Shown here piece after piece: positions 54,600 through 64,000 of a stretch of DNA of 64,000 bases. The notes under the pieces are model-generated. The model had not been told where the DNA came from. It searched no databases and saw only the letters and a list, made by a program, of their open reading frames with translations. Made by a program: the position numbers and the translations under genes. The first letter of the stretch is position 1. Each line of letters opens with the position of its first letter. This DNA is from Bufo bufo (taxonomy: Eukaryota > Chordata > Amphibia > Anura > Bufonidae): contig NC_053390.1 of assembly GCF_905171765.1 (NCBI RefSeq), positions 581,648,471 to 581,712,470 on the forward strand, given 5' to 3'.

Positions 54600-55780
54600 C
54601 ATAACACACCCTTTTCTCACTCCTCTGCCTCTCATTATGGTGGCGTATGAACGCATTCACCATAAGGACCTTCTAATGTCACAGGGTCATGTGACTGTGC
54701 CCCCCACCCCGTACTGTGCCCTTCACCCTGTACTGTGCCCCCTTATACACTGCATTGTGCCCTCTTATCACAACCTGTGCAGTGCCCCTAGTCATTCCCT
54801 GTACTGTGCCCTCTTATACTCTTTTATCCGGTCACGGTATAGCGGTGTTATCCGTTCACTGTAAAGAGGTGTTATCCGGTCAATGTATGGTGGTGGTATC
54901 CAATAATTGGATGGCCATAACTGTATCCCTTTCACTGCCCACGCCATCCTTTTTTAGACCTGGCATGAGTGGGAAAAATATGCTGATTGCGGTGCTAAGG
55001 ACCTTTTCGCCACAATCTGTGTCAGAAACACATAGACGTATTTCTATATAATAAATGACCACCTATTTGTATTATTATTCAGGGGTAGGGCTAATATCTT
55101 TATATTATATAGATTCTAGTGTATTATACTGTGCCCTGTATTTCCTAGTAGAAAATAATCCTTGAGAAACACAGTCCTCATCCCTGCTCACCAGGACCAG
55201 TTAGCGCTCTGTCAGTACATGGCAGCCTCCTTCTCCGCCACGCTGCTCCGCTGTGTACTGGTGCTTATTCTGACACTAAGGCTGGGTTCACATCCTATTT
55301 TTGCCATCCATTTAATGCATACCAAAAATGTATGCATTAACAGATGCCTCAGACTGATGCCGTACAGTTGCATCCGTTCACCATACAGTTCCATGGTAAA
55401 AAAATATTTTACGTCAACGTATGCATTTTTTTTATGGACTCTGCAGAATACAAAACGTGGAGTGCTGCACATTTGTATACATCAAACCGATAGTAAAATA
55501 AATTTTTTCTAGGCTCCAGCATGGCACATTTTTGAGAGTTTCCCTTTAAGACGCATAAAAATGGCCCCTGATTAAAATACATAATTTTTTGTGTGAATTT
55601 TTGCCAATGATACCCCTCTGGTATATCACTGTCCATGTTGTGGGACTATTTGTGTAAATGTTTGCTGGCTACAAATATGACCTGAAGGTTTTTCAGGTTC
55701 GCCTGCCATTAAAGTGAATAGGGCCCCCCGCGAATGCGCGGTTCGTGAACATTTGTCCCAGCCGATGTTCATCCATCACT
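54600..55780. other. hAT D right flank, no gene
   Basis: 54690-54820 has several GTACTGTGCCC units, and 54830-54900 repeats GGTGTTATCCG(G/T)TCA. 55270-55760 resembles MITE-type DNA ending in the right terminus (GTTCGTGAACATTTGTC). No frame of interest. Confidence 0.5.
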
Positions 55781-55804
55781 AGTCATGGGCTCATGGAAAC
55801 CAAT

Positions 55805-56150
55805 ATACACCACCAAAGGCTTTACAACAGATAACTGCACCACTGAGCGGCAAATATAATTTTTCTTTTTCCACTAATACATGCCACAAAAGGCTTTTCA
55901 ACAGATAACTGCACTGCTGAGCGGCAAATATATTTTTCCTTTTTCCGCTAATACACGTCACAAAAGGCTTTAGAACAGATAACTGCACCGCAGACCAGCA
56001 AATATATTTTACTTTTGCCACTAATACATGACAAAAAGGGCTGTAATGTTAGCACTTCAATACACAACAGCTTATAATCCCTTTTTTCCCACTAATACAA
56101 GCCAAAAAAAGCTTTAGAACATATAACTGCAACGCACAAGGACAAATAAG
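55805..56150. repeat. 75-bp satellite, right block (about 4-5 units)
   Basis: Same units as 42950-43490 (GGCTTTACAACAGATAACTG, CTGAGCGGCAAATATA). Its presence on both sides of DIRS and hAT D shows that they interrupted one array. Confidence 0.92.
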
Positions 56151-56737
56151 ACGTAGAAATATTTCCTTGTAATAAACCCTGTTAATGCCTGTTTCAAGTT
56201 AATGCTGTACTTGCACCCTAATAAGATCGTTTTGCTGGAATTACAGAGCTGTATAATGGCAATTTCAGTGCAGCACGGTGTAATCGGATTGTTCCTATTA
56301 CCCAGGCTGCAACTTCCCCTACTGAACCCTGTTCAACATAAATGCTGTGGAATGATTCCTCCCTATCCATTCCATACACCTTGAATAATCTTTCCCTGCA
56401 CTTGTAAATCGTTTTTTTAGCACAATGATGTTTTTCTAACACTGTCCCTAGCGTCTGCAGACGTCTTTCCCTGCACTAAGTACACTGGTAAATGGCAGAA
56501 TCTAAGATGGCTTCTGCTATTTATAGGGATGTGACATCACAGGGCTGGCTGCTGATTGGCTGCATGCATGGCATTATGGGTGATCCAGCCTTCCCAAAGT
56601 TCCTTTCTCCATGTCCTCTCATGTGCAGCAGCCATTTTAGCGTGAGGAAATTCAGATTCAGTGCGAATCAAATTTTTCCTGAAATTCTAAACGAATTCCA
56701 CTTCGTCGGCTTCTATTCGCTCATCTCTAAAAATTAG

Positions 56738-57720
56738 TTTACAAATAGTTTATTAACACAAAACATTAAAAATAGGGAAACTGTCTCTAGTCAGAAATAT
56801 TTTGTATATTCCAACATTTAAGTGACAAATTAATTAGTTTCTTTTCATCTTTTATCTTTTTAAGATTAGCCTGGAAATATACTCTCTGTTAATTCAATAC
56901 ACATATCCAGTAGGCTAAGATTTCCTTCATTTATCATATTGGAACTTAACTTTGAATTTATCAAAGGATACCCGTTGACAACATGCTGAAAACACCTTCA
57001 GGGATCTCATCAAAATACAGTCAAATACACTTATTCACAAATCTCTAAACTTTAAACCAATGATTAAATAACCAGACTTCAGAGAAGAAAGAATCCATAA
57101 TTAGACTTTTAGGTGGCTTCACATGCTAACTCTTATTAAATGTAGATTTCATGTCATTCTCAAAGACGAAACAGCTACATTGGTATGTACAGTATATACT
57201 GTATATAGGGTTGAACAAAGTAAAGAAAAGGGAAACTCTAGTAGGAATTCTTACTTGCAATCATGATATATGAAGCCAATGCTGTTTTATAGAGATGAGC
57301 AAAGTTTTGAAAAATGTGGCCAATTCCCTGAACTTCAACAAGAAATTTGATTTGCTATAAATATATTTGTCACGAATCACGATAAATCAGGCATACCCAG
57401 GCCACTCTGCCTAATCATATTCTTCGCACTTGGTGGCCCAGTTTCAGTGTGAAGGCTTGGAACTTAAACTGCAGGAAGAGTACAGGGAGAGGGCATCGCC
57501 ATGGGCATTACATTCTAGTGCACCCCCCTTCATAGTTAATCCATTCTCTAGGTACTGTGCCGTCAGTATTATAGGCAGCTATAATTTATTGAAGTCGACA
57601 TCACTGTGCAGTGCATCAAGATTCATGGCTAATCCCTTCTGTTAAACAAAAAGAAAAGCATACAGTACCCGTCAGTAAATAAAAAAAAAACTTGTGTGCA
57701 CCCCTGCAGTGCAATGGCTC
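56738..57720. other. No gene recognised
   Basis: AT-rich DNA to 57289. At 57290 TAGAGATGAGCAAAG looks like the left terminus of a further hAT element, possibly the one whose coding remains lie at 58580-59850. No partner terminus or target duplication was identified. Confidence 0.4.
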
Positions 57721-57829
57721 TTTTATAGAACAAAATGAAGAAATGGAGGCAGCGTCAATAAAGTAGTGGAGAAACAAAAATGTTCTTTAATTCCATGTTG
57801 TTGCTGCTCCCATCCTCCCCACTCTGTGC

Positions 57830-58210
57830 GTTGCCCCATGACAGAGTGGGGAGGTTGACTGCAGCAGCAGCAGTAACAGTGACAATAGTAACCCCATGAA
57901 AGAGTGGGGAGGGTGGCAACAGTGGCAGTACACAGTGCGAGTAGTGGTCCCATGACAGAGTGGGGATGTCGGCCAACAGCACTGGAAGTAACACAGATTA
58001 TAGTGTCCCCATGACAGAATGGGGGGAAGGAGCAGCAGCAGGAAGGCTGTGTTGTGGTCCCATAACAGATTGGGGATGGGGTCCAACAGCAGTGGCGGTA
58101 ACAGGGACAATAGTGGCCGCCATGACAGAGTGGGGCAGGGAGTACAGCAGCATTGACAGTGACAATAATTGCCTCTTGACAGAGTGGGGAGGGGGGCAGC
58201 AGCAGTGGCA
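57830..58210. repeat. About 60-bp degenerate tandem array
   Basis: CC(A/C)TGACAGAGTGGGGAGG, GCAGCAGCAGT and AACAGTGACAATAGT recur about six times. Long minus-strand frames through it are repeat translations rich in Cys, Pro and His and are not credible genes. Confidence 0.85.
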
Positions 58211-58579
58211 TACAGCACAAGGTGGTGGCAGATCACAGTAGTAGCAGAACCCAAAAACAACAGTTTGATAGTACGGCCCAGTGGCATGTATATCCCAGTG
58301 GAATGTAACATATGTATATCAGTAGGCCAAGATGTCCCATTGTAGGAATAGCAGTAGAGGCAGTGGGTGGTTGACATCAGGTTGGTGGCAGCATCAGAAT
58401 GGTGGCAGCAGGGCGTGGCCAGAAGAAACTGACCATTTTGCAGAATATTCCAGTTTGGCAGCCCACTACAGTATGATAATTATTGGCAGAATGATCTATT
58501 CTGTTGCATCAGGCACCGGCGTTTGGAAATTCTGATTCATCTTTATGAAGGTTGGTATCTTAACATTTTGGGAGGAAAG

Positions 58580-59850
58580 TTTAGGGGTAACTATACCCCC
58601 ACCGCACTGAACACCTGATCTGATGCCACACTACTGGCTGAGCAGGAAAGCGCATCTATGGCAAATTTAGCCTCTTGCATCCACACATCAAGCTTGCATG
58701 CCCAGTATTCCAGTGGATCTTGGATTATGGGTGACAGGGTGCAGTCCAAGTACAGTATGCCACCACCTGCTGGTTACAGTTCTGCTGCATATCCTGCTGT
58801 TCCTGGGTGGTTTCTTCAGAAAGTGGCTAAAGAAAACTGCTCATCATAGCTTCCAGACTGAATTTTCTGCATATGGAGCTGGTGCTGCTCCTGTGCACCT
58901 GCCCCCCCCCCCCCCCCCCCCACCAGTCATGGCAGTGGAGCATGAGAGCAGAGGATTCTAATGGTTAGATCTTCCTGAGGTCCGGCGATGGCGCTCGTGG
59001 GCAGCGACCAACTGACTACACAGCATGTCTGTATATTTTGCATCCCTGTTAAAAATTCTACCATTTTTGACATGCATCGAGGGTCTAACAATGTGCATAG
59101 CAAGTAGACATCCCTCTGTCGAATCCTGAGAATGCGTCTATTATTACACTAGTATGACAGAATGCATGTTGTCGCCCTTCAGCTCCTCATGCTCCTCCCT
59201 CGTCACTTGGGCAGTTAAACCACCTAGTTATAGATAACATTCCTGGGTGCTTATTACCTCCTTCTCCTCCACTGCCAGTTCATCCTTCTTGAGGCTCAAA
59301 CGGCCATGAAATGGAGGTGCCACGTCTTCTGTCCCCTCGCCAATCATATTTGTCAGCATTTGCTCCTGAACATGAAGGAGTGGAATGACATAATTCCAAT
59401 AGTTCTGACATCTGACATCATTCCCATAGTTCTGCCAACTGACAAATAGTGGCCTCCTGAAAGGGCCTGAGCAAATGGCACGTGTCATGCATGTCCTGCC
59501 ACTAGCTAACGTGAAAGTTAAACCAGGGAGTAGACCAGTCCATCTGTTACATTAAGAAATAGTTGACCGCCTTCCTCTACTAGTACAGGCAGGAGGAGTT
59601 CCAACGGATGGAAACTTCTCATTTCAGGTAATGCTGAGGAAGATCATTTTGCCTTTGCAGCTCAAAGAAGGTGTGTTTTGCATGGTAAGAATGGCTGAAG
59701 TGCATACACAGTTTCCTGGCCATTTTTAACAGCTGTTGTAGTTCATTAAAGGTGTGCGCCATGCAGGGCAGATGGGTCTGCTCTCCCTGATGCAGCGCAT
59801 ACAAAATATTCTTCCCATTATCAACAACCATGGTTCCTATTAGTGTTGAG
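58580..59850 (-). pseudogene. hAT transposase relic G
   Basis: On the minus strand, 59690-59840 reads MVVDNGKNILYALHQGEQTH, then PCMAHTFNELQQLLKMARKLCMHF (the hAT DN..N and CxAHxLN region, with a short deletion where VVQRFL would be). 59228-59488 has an acidic stretch. 58590-58690 reads LSCSASSVASDQVFSAVGV, a decayed dimerisation tail. The frame is broken in many places, and a C-run (58902-58921) and a MITE (from 59841) interrupt it. Dead. Confidence 0.75.
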
Positions 59851-60620
59851 TGAATTGAAGGTGATGAACTGGAATTCGATCTGAAGTTTAGGAAAAAATC
59901 AATTAGCAACAAATGCAAATTCCGCACTTCGTGGTAACGAGTAAATTTTATCTAAAAATGACGGTGACGTGTTAAAAAGTGAAAGTAAGAAGCCTGGGAA
60001 CAACAGATCACCTATAATGCAGTGCAGCCAGCCAACCAACTGCAAGCAAGCCCCTGTGATGTAACAGCCCTATAAAACCTTCATCCTGCCCGATCTCTGA
60101 CATTTTACTGTGAACTGAGTGTAGGGAGAGATGTGACAGGCGCTAGGGATAGTGATTAATAAATCCTTTAATTGTGGAATATTGGATAGTGAGAGTTCAG
60201 GGACAGTGCAGGGACAGGTAAGGAAGATCATCGGGAGACTTTTTACACACTATAGGGAGAGAATAGGAAGAGTGCAGCGACTAATTGAACAGTGTCCCCC
60301 TTGGTTAATAGATAAGCAAATGTATTACACATTGATTCAGTAATTGGGGTGAAAAAGCTGTCTAATACTACTGCTATTGTGGTGTCTAATTGTTTTATAC
60401 ATATGTAATTCTATAATGCATTGATTCTGTAATTGGGATGAAAAAGCCTTCCATTTTTTCAATAATTTAGTTTTCCACCTTGTTTTCCACCCAATTCCAT
60501 TAGGGCTTGATTCTCTACTTGGGGTTAAAAAGCGGTCTAATAATACTGCTATTAGAGTGTCAGCATTGTTTTATACATAAGTAATTCCATTAGTCTTGTC
60601 TACAAATGTTCGAAGTTTAG
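59841..60620. other. hAT-type MITE start and subterminal repeats
   Basis: TAGTGTTGAGTGAATTGAAG at 59841 is a hAT-like end, and the following 200 bp resemble 15350-15560. 60330-60600 contains about three units of (A/T)TTGATTC(A/T)GTAATTGGG(A/G)TGAAAAAG and TACTGCTATT. No gene. Confidence 0.5.
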
Positions 60621-60668
60621 GGAATAATATCAATGAACTTGACTCTATAAAGGCATCTGAGATTATAG

Positions 60669-61021
60669 ATTGGTAATAACTGGGATATAACAATACTAGG
60701 GTTCTCTCTATATAGGAAAGACAGAGAAGGCAAGAAAGGGGGAGGGGTGGCCCTGTATGTGAAAGATAGCATAAAATCTAATCTAATACGAGTTAGCAAG
60801 ATCAATTTAGAGTCAGTTTGGGTTACGTTTCAGCTTGATAATCATAAGGTAACTCGTGTAGGTGTGATATATAGAATATAGAATATATATATAGAATTAG
60901 ATGATCTACTAGTTGAGGAAATAGCTAAAATGACATTGAAAGGGGAAGTTATGGGAAACTTTAATCTTCCTGATGTAAACTGGAAAACCAAAACAGCTAG
61001 TTCTGCCAGGAGTACAGATAT
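60669..61021 (+). pseudogene. CR1-like LINE endonuclease fragment
   Basis: 60669-60880 reads LYRKDREGKKGGGVALYVKD, then LESVWVTFQLDN and VGVIYRI, followed by a stop and an AT-rich slip. 60894-61021 reads LDDLLVEEIAKM and VMGNFNLPDVNW. These are the GGGVALYV, IYR and GDFNLP blocks of the apurinic-type endonuclease of CR1/L2-like LINEs, with the catalytic Asp of GDFN changed to Asn. The fragment is cut at both ends. The RT tail at 62813 is from a similar LINE and has the same orientation. Confidence 0.85.
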
Positions 61022-62165
61022 TCATGTCCTCAGAGTCCAAGAGGAGAGGAGCCTGGTGCCCTACCCTGCTGCTGCCCTGGCCTGAACTTACCCCAGTCTC
61101 TTCTCCACCTTCAGCCAGCCCAGGGCAGGTGGTGTATACTTTAAAGGAGCCAGCTAAGTACAACAGACATTGTAGTACCGTAACTATCATACATTGTGTA
61201 TGAACCAGTGTATGTTTTCGACCAATACTGATGTCATCAGTGATAGAAAAGGGTTTCCCCCCCCCCCCCCATGAACATTAACCCCTTCCTGACACATGCC
61301 ATACATGTAATGCGCACTGCTCAAGTTGTTTCAGAAGCTGCACTTGCTTGATCAGAGGCAGGTGTCTAGCGTAGGCATAATTACTGTGAGGGTGGCACAA
61401 TGTGGGCATTTCTGCTGTAAAGGAGGCACAATGTGGGCACAGTTACTGTGAGGTGCACAATGTGGGCATTAGTACTGTGTGGTAGCACTAAGAGGAAATG
61501 CCCTAGATTGCCTTGTTATACATTGGGATTGCTGGATTTTACAGGGCCAGCACAGCGCCCCCTCATAGTTATTTACCATGTACATTCACCGTCCTTTCCT
61601 TATGTGAGTATTCTTTTTTCTCTATCACTACAGGGACCTTGTTCCGGATCCAGCAGAAATTACACTGACATGCCAGCGACATCCGGGATGAGGTAGGACC
61701 AGTTGGCTCTTTAATTTGTTACAAGGTGCATTGGTAGCACCATGTACCCTATGATAGATTTTATTAGGTGGGACTGGGTGAATATAGTTATCCATTGGGC
61801 AGAGTTAGAGGAGTGACTTAAAGTAAAAAAAAAGTGCCCCCTCTTTACTTAAATTTGAGTTGCATTGGGGATGGGGTGGGGGGGGGGGGGCAAATCTTAA
61901 TTCTTTCCTTGGGTGCAGGAAAGCCTAGCTACACCTCTTGTCTTGATCAGCAACCCAGCTGTCCTTGAATTGTTGACTTCAAAATCATCTCGACTGACAT
62001 CAGACACCAACAGCTAGGAGTGAATGCATTCCACTGACACCATGCTTAGTTGGCATGGCCCAGAAACAAGCTCTGTGCCCCCACCTGTCCTGAACCTGCC
62101 ATTTTCTTTTTATGCTCATTCTGTTCAGGAAGTATTGCATGAGTTTATTAAGGACAGTTAGCAGC
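61022..62165. other. No gene recognised
   Basis: Contains C-run (61257-61270) and G-run (61874-61889), and a few GTGAGGTGG...CACAATGTGGGCA repeats (61390-61470). No protein or RNA gene seen. Confidence 0.4.
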
Positions 62166-62721
62166 TACTGACCAGCCAAGATTTGGAGTAGAGATCCGCT
62201 GCTTCCTCCTGTAGGTGGGCAAGTAGCGACAATATGAGTCACGTGGGAGCAGGTATTGCGAGCATTCAGGGACATGGCCATGAGACTTGTAAGGATGACA
62301 TCAGTGACATGCAGTAGTGGATGATGATGTAGCTGATCGCACGTGGGAGTTGAGTGAAAAGGGGACCATCATCATCGGTGGGTGAGGTTGGCAGCTTGCA
62401 CATGAGACAGCTGCTGAGCCAGCAGGATGCAATCATGGCTATGAATCAGCAGGGTGGCAACAGTGTGTGATCTGGAGCCAAACGTGCCTGTGGTAGAATG
62501 TCTGCTACTCAGGAGCCTACCTGTCCGGAAACAACTAGCGGTGTACGGGTTCATAGAGGCAGCAGCAGACAGTCAGCATGCAGTGGTTGGGGTAAAATGC
62601 CATATTCGCCAGTGTAGGAATTTTTCATCAAGTCACCAGATGGCGGCAGCATGGCAGTGTGTTGAATCTGTGGGCAGAAGATGAAGTGTGGCCAGAGTGC
62701 CAATGAGTACCTGAAGTGGAG

Positions 62722-62793
62722 GGTTCCATGGTGTAATGGTTAGCACTCTGGACTCTGAATCCAGCGATCTGAGTTCAAATCTCGGTGGGACCT
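62722..62793 (+). tRNA. tRNA-Gln (CUG)
   Basis: The 72-nt sequence folds as a tRNA: acceptor GGTTCCA with TGGGACC (one G-U pair), D arm TGGTGTAATGGTTAGCA, anticodon stem CTGGA/TCCAG with loop CTCTGAA (anticodon CTG), T stem CTGAG/CTCGG with loop TTCAAAT. It carries A and B boxes, and a TTTT terminator starts three to four bases after the end. It would read CAG codons. The LINE tail begins about 20 bp downstream, so it may be a retrotransposed or SINE-like copy and not a resident gene. Confidence 0.9.
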
Positions 62794-62812
62794 ATCTTTT
62801 GTTTCTATCAAG

Positions 62813-63130
62813 GTAAAAGAGGAGAGAATATTTAAAAGAAGAAAAACTGCTACAAGAGGACATAGTTTTAAATTAGAGGGGCAAAGGTTTAAAAGTAATA
62901 TCAGGAAGTATTACTTTACTGAGAGAGTAGTGGATGCATGGAATAGCCTTCCTGCAGAAGTGGTAGCTGCAAATACAGTGAAGGAGTTTAAGCATGCATG
63001 GGAAAGGCATAAGGCCATCCTTCATATAAGATAGGGCCAGGGGCTATCCATAGTATTCAGTATATTGGGCAGACTAGATGGGCCAAATGGTTCTTATCTG
63101 CCGACACATTCTATGTTTCTATGTTTCTAA
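62813..63130 (+). pseudogene. CR1-like LINE 3' end: RT C-terminus and 3' tail
   Basis: The frame 62813-63034 (73 residues plus stop) includes RRKTATRGHSFKLEGQRF, YYFTERVVDAWNSLPAEVV and EFKHAWERHKA, the conserved C-terminal end of CR1/L2-like LINE reverse transcriptase. The 3' untranslated part contains GGGCAGACTAGATGGGCC and ends in short TCTATGTTT repeats (63111-63129), as is typical of these frog LINEs. Strongly 5'-truncated. Confidence 0.9.
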
Positions 63131-63720
63131 CACATAGCCTGGTAAAACTGTGGCGCTAATGTTGTGGTGCAGCCTGAGGCATGACCTAGTAAGGGACCAC
63201 CCTTTTCCAGTAGTCAAGCGTCCTTCCCATCATCTACTGGTTCTGATGCTCCTGCTTCTCCTACTCCTCATCATTCATTTCACCAGCAATCGATCAGCCT
63301 CCACTGCAGGCACAATTCGGAGTGGTCCTCCAGCATACCACATATGCAGAGCAGCGTTCTGCACCTGGCCTGCCTGGGCAAATGGAGTCACATGGGTGAG
63401 GAACTGCTCCACCTACTTCAAGAAGAAATCGAATCCTGGCTATCTTCTTGCCAACTGAAGATCAAAACCATGGTCACTGATAACAGGAAGAACATTATTT
63501 TGGTGCTGCATTAAGGAAGGCTGACCCATGCGCCTTGCATGGCGCACATCTTTAATCTTGATGTAAAGCGGTTCCTGAAGTCTTCTACACAACTGCAAGA
63601 CATCTTGAAATTGGTCAGGAAACTGTGCATGCACTTCTCGTCCTGAAAAAGATGCCCCAACTGCAAGACATCTTGAAAATGGCCAGGAAACTGTGCATGC
63701 ACTTCTCGTCCTGTAGTAGA

Positions 63721-64000
63721 TGCTGATAAATCTGGCTAACCAGGAGACATATCACCTACATCTTATGGCCACCTGAGCCCTGTGGGGGCTGAACTGGCTG
63801 AGGAGGACATTCACACACAAGCAATGTATACATGTAGTGTCCCACTAGGTAAATGTGGGCACTACACAAGGGTCAATTGGGCCACGTTGTACTCCATCTC
63901 CTGTGGAACAGTGGCATTGTATTTTACATCACATTTTAATGTGTATTGCTATGCTTTTATGTGAATGTTTCCCTGTTTATCTGTGTATCAGGCCTGTTAG
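63721..64000. other. No gene recognised
   Basis: Probably more decayed hAT H DNA. No domain or RNA gene seen up to the window edge. Confidence 0.35.

Larger units (their letters stand above)
46269..55784 (+). mobile_element. hAT element D with internal rearrangements
   Basis: The left end begins TAGTGTTGATCACGAATATTC and matches the terminus of the MITE ending at 28259. A second terminus-like TAGTGTTGATTGCAAAT lies at 46474. The right end, read on the minus strand, begins TAGTGATGGATGAACATC, a different terminal type. No matching 8-bp flanks were found (TTAGGGAA versus GTCATGGG), so D may be a composite of two elements or have lost one end. The coding part is 50134-54007 on the plus strand, with satellites on both sides (48420-50090 and 54170-54590). 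Confidence 0.65.
42670..56729. mobile_element. Outer hAT element with nested DIRS and hAT D
   Basis: AAAATTAG flanks the element at 42662-42669 and 56730-56737. The ends are TAGAGATGAGTGAAT and, inverted, TAGAGATGAGCGAAT (one mismatch). Both inner sides carry the same 75-bp satellite (42950-43490 and 55805-56150), proving that they belong to one element split by later insertions. Without the insertions the element would be about 1.8 kb and noncoding. Confidence 0.92.
62170..63720 (+). pseudogene. hAT transposase relic H, interrupted by tRNA and LINE tail
   Basis: 62590-62680 reads CRNFSSSHQMAAAWQCV. After the interruption (62722-63130) the decayed coding continues: VTDNRKNIILVLH with a stop (63475), GRLTHAPCMAHIFNLDVKRF (63520), LQDILKLVRKLCMHFSS (63595). 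The last block is duplicated at 63660-63720. These match the hAT DNG..N and CMAHxLNLxVxRFL motifs. Termini not found. Dead. Confidence 0.68.

Noticed and set aside
57723..58377. Cys/His/Pro-rich minus-strand protein
   Set aside because: It is a translation of the degenerate 60-bp array, and overlapping frames are equally open.

Overview
This window looks like repeat-dense intergenic or intronic DNA from a large vertebrate genome, most likely an anuran amphibian. The reasons are the mixture of transposon families (Penelope-like elements with GIY-YIG endonuclease, DIRS, CR1-like LINE, BED-finger hAT elements, TAA-flanked Harbinger-type MITEs, Tc1-like remnants), GC-rich foldback MITEs, and tandem arrays of up to 1.7 kb. 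I found no convincing host protein-coding exon. The only cellular gene-like object is a tRNA-Gln(CUG) sequence at 62722-62793, and it abuts a LINE tail, so it may itself be retrotransposed.

Layout. 1-560 is a dispersed repeat whose relative forms a perfect-symmetry palindrome at 33704-34534. About 555-4200 is a 5'-truncated Penelope-like element (PLE1) with an intact RT/GIY-YIG frame and a hammerhead-like motif. It runs directly into a truncated hAT element (A, about 4200-6994, minus strand). 8505-13126 is a complete but dead hAT (C) with an 8-bp target duplication. 16116-28259 is a Russian doll: a small hAT MITE contains hAT B (16164-27376), which contains a 670-bp PLE-like insertion (17315-17984) and a full-length, apparently intact two-ORF Penelope-like element (PLE2, 20801-26161) with near-identical 1-kb pseudo-LTRs, each carrying a hammerhead-like motif.

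28260-42660 holds a solo LTR with TATAT duplications (28582-29420), hAT debris, a TTAA-flanked element (32421-35710), a Harbinger-type MITE, a 28-bp minisatellite of about 62 units (36381-38106) and a 1.5-kb palindromic foldback (40081-41567) inside a TAA-flanked MITE. 42670-56729 is a second doll: an outer hAT element with perfect 8-bp duplication contains a degraded DIRS retrotransposon and hAT D (plus strand). hAT D contains an inverted duplication of its own subterminal DNA around a Tc1-like remnant, which holds another MITE. 56738-64000 contains hAT relics on both strands, a CR1-like endonuclease fragment, and the tRNA plus CR1 tail.

How the parts relate. Most transposases are dead (stops, frameshifts, internal insertions). 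The exceptions are PLE2 and, less completely, PLE1. The hAT elements each carry a private tandem satellite between coding region and terminal repeat, and PLEs have repeatedly landed in or next to hAT DNA. Boundaries given with a target-site duplication were read directly from matching flanks. Other boundaries are approximate. Family assignments rest on motifs recognised by eye, not on database searches.
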